NCBI RefSeq assembly: GCF_008368715.1
Contig: NZ_SMRS01000008.1
Location: 124,001 to 188,000, forward strand
Source of the DNA: Nitrincola tapanii
GTDB lineage: Bacteria > Pseudomonadota > Gammaproteobacteria > Pseudomonadales > Balneatricaceae
Length of the DNA: 64,000 nucleotides
Direction of reading: 5' to 3'
The notes below the pieces were generated by a model that did no database searches, was not told the DNA's origin, and was given only the letters and a program-made list of their open reading frames with translations. The position numbers were made by a program, and so were the translations under genes. Positions 59,364 to 64,000 of the stretch are shown here, piece after piece (position 1 is the stretch's first letter; each line of letters begins with the position of its first letter).

Positions 59364-59381
59364 AAAGATACACCACTGTAT
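59364..59381. promoter_or_regulatory. Right copy of the 18-bp palindromic element
   Basis: AAAGATACA-CCAC-TGTAT, same arms and spacing as the copy at 59100. It overlaps the expected transcription start and ends 15 bases before the ATG at 59397, a typical position for a repressor operator. Confidence 0.65.
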
Positions 59382-59396
59382 GTTGAGGATGGGTAG

Positions 59397-60215
59397 ATGC
59401 AAGAAACAGATCGTAAGTTTGTGCAGGCCGCAGGCCACAACACAGCCTATTTTGAAACCGGCACTGGCCCGGTATTACTTCTTCTTCATGGCTCTGGCCC
59501 CGGCGTTTCCGGATGGACAAACTGGGGCGGCGTCATGGATGCGCTGGCCGATAAATTCCGCGTTGTTGTGCCGGACATCGCCGGTTTTGGTTTTACCGAA
59601 TTCAAAGAAGACACTCAGTACGACATCAAATTCTGGGTCAATCATCTGGTTGAGTTTATGGATGCGTTGGGCATCGAGAAGGCCTCTTTGGTGGGCAACT
59701 CTTTCGGTGGCGCCATGGGTATCGGCTTGGCTCTGTTTAATCCTGAGCGTCTGGATAAGCTGGTTCTGCTCGGAACACCTGCAGGTACCTTCAAGCAGAC
59801 TAAGGGCTTGGCCGGAGCTTGGCTGTATGAACCTTCGGTCGATAACATGCGTGCGCTGATGGAGCTCTTCCCTTACAACAAATCCCTGATTACCGATGAA
59901 CTGGTGCGTTCGCGTTATGAGGCGAGTGCGCGTCCAGGTGCTCAGGATGCGCTGCGTAAGCTTCTGCCTAAGCCGAATGAGGATGGTGATACGCCCGTTA
60001 AAGGTTTCCCTGAAAAGGCGTTGAAAAACATTCAGGCACCGACTTTGATTTTGCACGGTCGCGAAGATGGCGTGGTGCCTATGGAGTGTGGCCTGACGCT
60101 GTCTGCGAATATTCCCAACAGTGATCTGTTTGTCTTTGGTCAGTGTGGTCACTGGGTACAAACCGAGCAGCGCGCCAAGTTCCTTAAGTTGATCTTCAAT
60201 TTTATCGGCGAGTAA
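59397..60215 (+). CDS. Meta-cleavage product hydrolase (alpha/beta hydrolase)
   Basis: A 272-residue C-C bond hydrolase of the BphD/XylF/TodF type that splits a 2-hydroxy-6-oxo-dienoate into a 2-hydroxydienoate and an acid. The oxyanion segment is HGSGPGVSGWTNW (31-43), nucleophile Ser102 in GNSFGGA, Asp224 in HGREDGVVP and His252 in CGHWVQ. First gene of the operon, five bases before the next. The hydrolase type (rather than a dehydrogenase) implies a ring-fission product that is a ketone, as from biphenyl-, cumate- or alkylbenzene-type substrates. Confidence 0.9.
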   Translation: MQETDRKFVQAAGHNTAYFETGTGPVLLLLHGSGPGVSGWTNWGGVMDALADKFRVVVPDIAGFGFTEFKEDTQYDIKFWVNHLVEFMDALGIEKASLVGNSFGGAMGIGLALFNPERLDKLVLLGTPAGTFKQTKGLAGAWLYEPSVDNMRALMELFPYNKSLITDELVRSRYEASARPGAQDALRKLLPKPNEDGDTPVKGFPEKALKNIQAPTLILHGREDGVVPMECGLTLSANIPNSDLFVFGQCGHWVQTEQRAKFLKLIFNFIGE

Positions 60216-60219
60216 TCCT

Positions 60220-60504
60220 ATGAAACGTGATGTGTTGGAACGCATTTTGTGGAATCTCTCCGTGGACCGTTTTTCCAAGTCCAAATTCAAAGAAGATCCG
60301 CAAAAATTCCTCAGTCGTTTTCCATTGGAGGCTGAAGATATCGACATGATTCTCAGCTTTGATGTGAAAAAGATGCAAGAGATGGGCGTGAACCCCATGT
60401 TGACTATGGGTTACTGGATCGAAATGTCACCAGATCGACGCATGTCCTCTTATAACCAGAAACTGGGCTCTGAGGCTCAGTATTCCGCTTCAATTAAAGG
60501 GTAA
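60220..60504 (+). CDS. LigA-like small subunit of a class III extradiol dioxygenase
   Basis: A 94-residue helical protein with the LigA pattern: LERILWNLSVDRFSKSKFKED, LSRFPLEAEDIDMILSFDV and KMQEMGVNPMLTM. In protocatechuate 4,5-dioxygenase and in the carbazole enzyme CarBa this subunit covers the active site of the large subunit. Located four bases before the catalytic subunit gene, so the two form a heteromer. Confidence 0.87.
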   Translation: MKRDVLERILWNLSVDRFSKSKFKEDPQKFLSRFPLEAEDIDMILSFDVKKMQEMGVNPMLTMGYWIEMSPDRRMSSYNQKLGSEAQYSASIKG

Positions 60505-60508
60505 GCAG

Positions 60509-61351
60509 ATGGCTGAAATCGTAGGCGGCTTCTTAGTACCGCATGACCCCGTAATGTTTGTGGCACCGGATGCTCCGCCTGCGGAGCAGGCGCAGGCCGT
60601 TTGGCAGGCCTATGAAACCTGCGCGCAGCGTTTGGTCGAGATGGATGCCAGTACGGTCATCATCATCGGTAATGACCATTACATGTTATTTGGCACCACC
60701 TGTTTGCCGCAGTACTGCATCGCAACCGGCCACACCGAGGGTCCGCTGGATCAGTTGCCGGGTTTGAAGAAGCAGGAGATCCCGAACAACGAAGACTTAG
60801 CGCGCTTTATCTCAGCCCAGGGCAAAACCTGTGGTTTTGACTGGAGCGAAGCACGTTCTTTTACCACGGATCATGCTTTTTCGATCCCTTACCAGCTGAT
60901 TGTTAAACGCGCTTCTGAGATCAAGGGCGAAACCATCCAGGCGATTCCTATCTATATCGCCAGTGCAGTGGATCCTTTTATCAGCAAAGAGCGCTGCATT
61001 GAGTTGGGTCGTCATCTGCATGAAGCGATTCAGGCTTATCCCGGTGCGGAGAAGGTCGCCTTGATCGGCAGTGGTGGTATCAGCCATTGGGTCGGCACTA
61101 AAGAATCCGGGCGTGTGAACTCTGAGTTTGATCGTCAGATTATTGATTATTGCTGTGCGATGAATGTTGCGGATCTGGCGCAATTGAGTGACGAGTACGT
61201 GCTCGAGAATGGCGGCAACGGCGCTATGGAAATTCGTAATTTTATTTGCGCGATGCAAGCGGTGAATGGCAGCAAAGGTCATCTCATCGAGTATCAGCCT
61301 GTGCCTCAGTGGGTGACGGGTTTGGGCTTTATCGAACTGAGCGTTCAGTGA
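60509..61351 (+). CDS. LigB-type class III extradiol ring-cleavage dioxygenase, catalytic subunit
   Basis: A 280-residue non-haem Fe(II) dioxygenase that opens a catechol ring in meta position. Fe ligands are His12 (VPHDP), His57 (GNDHY) and Glu241 (GAMEIRNF); the catalytic base is His193 (GISHWVG), matching LigB. With the LigA-like partner it resembles CarBaBb (2'-aminobiphenyl-2,3-diol dioxygenase) and the fluorene-pathway enzyme more than protocatechuate dioxygenase, because a C-C hydrolase is next to it. The substrate is not determined. Confidence 0.9.
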   Translation: MAEIVGGFLVPHDPVMFVAPDAPPAEQAQAVWQAYETCAQRLVEMDASTVIIIGNDHYMLFGTTCLPQYCIATGHTEGPLDQLPGLKKQEIPNNEDLARFISAQGKTCGFDWSEARSFTTDHAFSIPYQLIVKRASEIKGETIQAIPIYIASAVDPFISKERCIELGRHLHEAIQAYPGAEKVALIGSGGISHWVGTKESGRVNSEFDRQIIDYCCAMNVADLAQLSDEYVLENGGNGAMEIRNFICAMQAVNGSKGHLIEYQPVPQWVTGLGFIELSVQ

Positions 61352-61360
61352 GTGAGAAAG

Positions 61361-61693
61361 ATGGAAAAAGTGTATCTCTGTAAAACCTCTGAGCTGGCGG
61401 ATAACCAGGTCAAGAAGATCGATAACGCCACCTATGGTGATATCGCCGTCTATAACCTCGGTGGTCAGTATTATGCCACGGCAGATCTCTGTACTCATGC
61501 CACAGCGTCTTTGGCAGAAGGGGATATCGAAGACGACATGATCGTCTGCCCAGTACATTGGGGCCAGTTTCATATCCCAACCGGAAAAGCCCAGGGCTTT
61601 CCGTGTGAGATCGATCTGCGCACCTATCCGGTAGAGGTCGTGAATGACGAAATTTACGCCCTTGTGGACAGCAACCTGATTGCTAAAGGCTGA
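61361..61693 (+). CDS. Rieske-type ferredoxin of the ring-hydroxylating dioxygenase
   Basis: A 110-residue soluble [2Fe-2S] protein passing electrons to the oxygenase. The cluster ligands are C-T-H in DLCTHATASL and C-P-V-H in VCPVHWGQFH, spaced as in BphF/NdoA. ATG 61361 is chosen; a GTG at 61352 would add three residues. Located between the extradiol and oxygenase genes. A ferredoxin reductase is needed too and is not in the window. Confidence 0.93.
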   Translation: MEKVYLCKTSELADNQVKKIDNATYGDIAVYNLGGQYYATADLCTHATASLAEGDIEDDMIVCPVHWGQFHIPTGKAQGFPCEIDLRTYPVEVVNDEIYALVDSNLIAKG

Positions 61694-61705
61694 GGAGTTC
61701 AAGCG

Positions 61706-63052
61706 ATGAGCAATATTATTAAAACGCTAGATGTCACCGATGCGCTGCCTAATTTAAAAAAGGTGTGCAATCTGGATGAAGGCCGTATCTCAGGCGAGAT
61801 TTTTTACAGCCAAGAGATCTATGAGCAGGAACTGGAGAAGGTGTTTGCCCGCTGCTGGCTGTTTGTTGCACATGAATCCCAGTTGGTGAAAACCGGTGAT
61901 TACATCACCACCACAATGGGTGAAGATGAAGTCATCGTGGTGCGTCAGAAGAATGGTTCGATCAAGGTTTTCCTGAATGCCTGTCCACACCGTGGCAACA
62001 AAGTCTGCTTCTCAGAGTCCGGCTCAACGCGTGGTTTTATCTGTAACTACCACGGCTGGTCGTTTGATACGGCGGGTAATCTGGTGGGTCAGCATGAATC
62101 CGGTATTTATGAAGCCAGCGAGTTTGATAAGTCGAAATGGGGTCTAAAAGAAGTAGCTCAAGTTGACAGCTACAAAGGCCTGGTGTTTGCGACCTTTGAT
62201 CCAGAAGCGCCGAGTTTAAAAGAATATCTCGGTCCTATGACCTGGTATCTGGATGCGCTCTTTGATAACCAGGAAGGCGGCACGGAATTTGTTGGAGGCT
62301 GCATTCGCTCGACGTATGAGTGTAACTGGAAGATCGCGGCTGAGAATTTTGTCGGTGATATTCTGCATGCCGGTTGGACACACGACTCTGCAGCACGTGC
62401 GATGCTGGGTGGAGCGGTGGCTAAGGTCAGCGACTTCCCAGAATCCTATTCTGTGAACTGGAATGGTCACGGTTATGAGTTCGCTTTAGACACAGTCGGT
62501 AACGTTGCGGTGTTGGGTGAAAGCAAACTCAACCGTTACGTGCACACTATCAAGCCTTCGGTGGCTGAGCGTTTGGGTGAGTTCCGTTCCAATATGATCG
62601 CGTCTGTCTCCTCTGCGACCATCTTCCCGAACTTCTCTTTCTTGCCGGGCCAGAACACCGTGCGTGTTTGGCAGCCGCGTGGACCGAACAAAATTGAACT
62701 CTTCACCTGGGTTGTCGTGAATAAGTCGGCGCCTGAGGAGATCAAAGAGATGTGGCGCAAGGGCGCGATGATGACCTTCTCACCCACCGGCGTGTTTGAA
62801 ATGGACGACGGTGAGAACTGGGAATACTGCACTAAAACCGCGAAAGGCAAGGTGACGGCTAAGCAGGATCTGTTTGTCGGTTTGGGTATGGATACGCTGC
62901 TGGAAGAGACACCCTTACCGGGCAATGTCTACGAAGGTCAGCTGAACGAAGCCAACTCACGTGCTTTTTATCAGTATTGGTTTGATCTTTTGAATGCGAA
63001 ATCCTGGACAGAAGTGCCGAATCGCAACAAAGGTAAGGCGGAGGCTGAATAA
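61706..63052 (+). CDS. Rieske ring-hydroxylating oxygenase, alpha (catalytic) subunit
   Basis: A 448-residue large subunit that dihydroxylates an aromatic ring. Rieske ligands are Cys93/His95 (ACPHRGNKV) and Cys113/His116 (CNYHGWSF). The mononuclear iron site has Asp218, His221 and His226 in GDILHAGWTH, the same spacing as naphthalene dioxygenase (205/208/213), with the acidic ligand at Asp367 or Asp368 in MDDGENW. The segment is typical of the naphthalene/biphenyl type rather than the benzoate type. It forms an (alpha-beta)3 hexamer with the next gene's product, whose ATG overlaps its stop by one base. Confidence 0.95.
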   Translation: MSNIIKTLDVTDALPNLKKVCNLDEGRISGEIFYSQEIYEQELEKVFARCWLFVAHESQLVKTGDYITTTMGEDEVIVVRQKNGSIKVFLNACPHRGNKVCFSESGSTRGFICNYHGWSFDTAGNLVGQHESGIYEASEFDKSKWGLKEVAQVDSYKGLVFATFDPEAPSLKEYLGPMTWYLDALFDNQEGGTEFVGGCIRSTYECNWKIAAENFVGDILHAGWTHDSAARAMLGGAVAKVSDFPESYSVNWNGHGYEFALDTVGNVAVLGESKLNRYVHTIKPSVAERLGEFRSNMIASVSSATIFPNFSFLPGQNTVRVWQPRGPNKIELFTWVVVNKSAPEEIKEMWRKGAMMTFSPTGVFEMDDGENWEYCTKTAKGKVTAKQDLFVGLGMDTLLEETPLPGNVYEGQLNEANSRAFYQYWFDLLNAKSWTEVPNRNKGKAEAE

Positions 63053-63591
63053 TGTTTACGAAAACTCCTGATCTGCCCATCGCTTCCATGGAAGAGCTGT
63101 TTGAACTGAGCGCTTTTCTGCACAAAGAAGCGCGTCTCTTAGATGAAGAGCGCTTCGAAGAGTGGCTGGAAATGTTACATGAAGAAATTCACTACTGGAT
63201 GCCGGGTATTGAAAACCGTCGTCGTGAAAATCCGCTGAAAGAGGGTTTTTACGATAAGGATCATATGGCCTATTTTGATGACCGTATGCGTGATCTGCAG
63301 CGTCGTGTGGCGCGTTTCCGTCAGCCTTCTGCTTGGGCGGAAAATCCAGCGACACGTAACGTGCATATCATCAGTAATGTAGAAGCCTTTATCGCCCCTG
63401 AAGCCGATACCTATATGGTGTGCTCGACCTTCACCAGTATCCGTAGCCGCGGCCTGGATGAGGAATATGTGATTTACGGTCGCCGTTATGATCGCATTCA
63501 GCGCACAGAAGGTGGCTTGAAGCTGCTGAAGCGTTTGATTCTGATTCCGAATGCAACGCTGAGTTGCAAAAACATCAACACCTTCCTGTGA
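63052..63591 (+). CDS. Rieske ring-hydroxylating oxygenase, beta (small) subunit
   Basis: A 179-residue subunit with an NTF2/SnoaL-like fold; it has a structural role and no metal site. The pattern LSAFLHKEARLLDEERFEEWLEML, HYWMPGIENRR and AYFDDRMRDLQRRVARFR is typical of BphA2/NdoC. One base overlap with the alpha subunit. Its stop is seven bases before the dehydrogenase start. Confidence 0.93.
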   Translation: MFTKTPDLPIASMEELFELSAFLHKEARLLDEERFEEWLEMLHEEIHYWMPGIENRRRENPLKEGFYDKDHMAYFDDRMRDLQRRVARFRQPSAWAENPATRNVHIISNVEAFIAPEADTYMVCSTFTSIRSRGLDEEYVIYGRRYDRIQRTEGGLKLLKRLILIPNATLSCKNINTFL

Positions 63592-63598
63592 GTCAATT

Positions 63599-64000
63599 AT
63601 GAAGACACTCGAAAACAAAGTCGTCTTCATCTCGGGTGGCGCGGATGGTATAGGCCGCGCCGTCGTCGAGCGCTTTCTTGCGGAAGGGGCTTGTGTCACC
63701 GTTTTGGATCTCAATCAGGAAAAGCTGGAAGCCTTGCAGGCGCAGTATCCTGAAACGGTGCGGACTCTGTGTGGAGATGTCACCTCCTATGCCGATAATG
63801 CACAGGCGGTGGCCCTGACGCTGGACGCCTTCGGGCGTCTGGACTCTTTCGTCGGGAACGCGGCCGTGTTTGATTATTTTGCGCCCCTGAGTCGCTTAAA
63901 GCCGGAAAATCTGGCGGAGAGCTTTGATAAGCTTTTTCATGTCAATGTATTGGGTTATCTAAATGGAGTGAAAGCTTCTTTAGAAGCGCTCAAGGCCAGT
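63599..64000 (+). CDS. cis-Dihydrodiol dehydrogenase, SDR family (3' partial)
   Basis: Start of a short-chain dehydrogenase that oxidises the cis-dihydrodiol to a catechol. The 134 visible residues include the cofactor loop FISGGADGIGRAV, the Asp in VLDLN that selects NAD+, CGDVTSYADNAQAV and GNAAVFDYFAPL, followed by LFHVNVLGYL. These match BphB/TodD/HcaB enzymes. The frame is open to the end of the window, so the catalytic Tyr-x-x-x-Lys is not seen. It lies seven bases after the beta subunit. Confidence 0.88.
   Translation, partial: MKTLENKVVFISGGADGIGRAVVERFLAEGACVTVLDLNQEKLEALQAQYPETVRTLCGDVTSYADNAQAVALTLDAFGRLDSFVGNAAVFDYFAPLSRLKPENLAESFDKLFHVNVLGYLNGVKASLEALKAS

Larger units (their letters stand above)
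59087..59396. other. AT-rich divergent regulatory region
   Basis: This 310-base gap without coding sequence separates the dienelactone-hydrolase-like gene (-) from the aromatic operon (+). It holds two copies of AAAGATACA-N4-TGTAT (59100-59117 and 59364-59381), a degenerate third at about 59172-59190, and a promoter for the right-hand operon. No short gene is visible. Confidence 0.7.

Noticed and set aside
59475-60398. A 307-codon open frame on the minus strand
   Set aside because: It is antisense to the hydrolase and LigA-like genes, whose catalytic motifs are complete; the antisense product has no recognisable pattern. The same holds for the 296-codon frame at 60812-61702.

Overview
The window is chromosomal DNA of a gammaproteobacterium. 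Evidence: the dcw order ftsW-murG-murC-ddl-ftsQ-ftsA-ftsZ-lpxC-secA without an obvious secM, argJ followed by a MutT-ThiE fusion, an Enterobacteria-like YcaO, RfaH, and minC-minD-minE. Base composition is moderate throughout, with no insertion sequence, prophage or CRISPR array. An Oceanospirillales/Pseudomonadales-type marine or haloalkaliphilic bacterium would fit, especially given the complete Mrp antiporter operon, but the genus cannot be fixed from the sequence alone.

Layout. 1-13445 (+): peptidoglycan precursor synthesis and cell division genes, lpxC, secA, argJ and mutT, tightly packed with many 4-base overlaps. 13489-19319 (-): six-gene Mrp Na+/H+ antiporter operon with fused MrpAB, preceded by a good sigma70-type promoter. 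19584-20882 (+): fused SpmA-SpmB membrane protein. 21042-21225 (-): tRNA-Asn and tRNA-Pro with a clear promoter. 21415-23157 (+): ycaO. 23260-28680 (+): three-gene SMC/kleisin/KITE operon (MksF-MksE-MksB, Wadjet-related) without a JetD nuclease, followed by an unrecognised convergent gene. 29320-36033: outer-membrane barrel protein, DUF3422 protein, BolA, AroA, ABC exporter, SlyB-like lipoprotein and a UPF0149 protein. 36173-41634: recQ, a YqaA-like membrane protein, ttcA, rfaH, a DUF4282 protein, dps and a SlyD-type isomerase. 41795-47593 (+): FAD oxidoreductase, then MoxR-DUF58-TgpA-type transglutaminase-YgjP-like metallopeptidase in an overlapping series. 47604-51716 (+): RND efflux pair. 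51813-54457: a chemoreceptor with a C-terminal cytoplasmic sensor region and a spermidine-synthase-like protein. 54607-56528 (-): minE, minD, minC. 56765-59086: IalB-like secreted protein, adenine deaminase, dienelactone-hydrolase-like protein. 59397-64000 (+): a catabolic operon running off the window end.

The last region is the most distinctive accessory segment. It encodes a C-C bond hydrolase, a two-subunit LigAB-type (class III) extradiol dioxygenase, a Rieske ferredoxin, both subunits of a Rieske ring-hydroxylating oxygenase, and the start of a cis-dihydrodiol dehydrogenase. Together these can dihydroxylate an aromatic ring, rearomatise it, cleave it in meta position and hydrolyse the product. 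The electron-transfer reductase and later steps are not in the window. The divergent region in front of it carries two copies of an 18-bp palindromic element, one overlapping the presumed transcription start of the operon and one next to the divergent dienelactone-hydrolase-like gene, which suggests a shared local regulator encoded elsewhere.

Start codons were chosen from Shine-Dalgarno spacing and family N-termini. All functions are inferred from motifs and recalled family sequences; no database search was possible.
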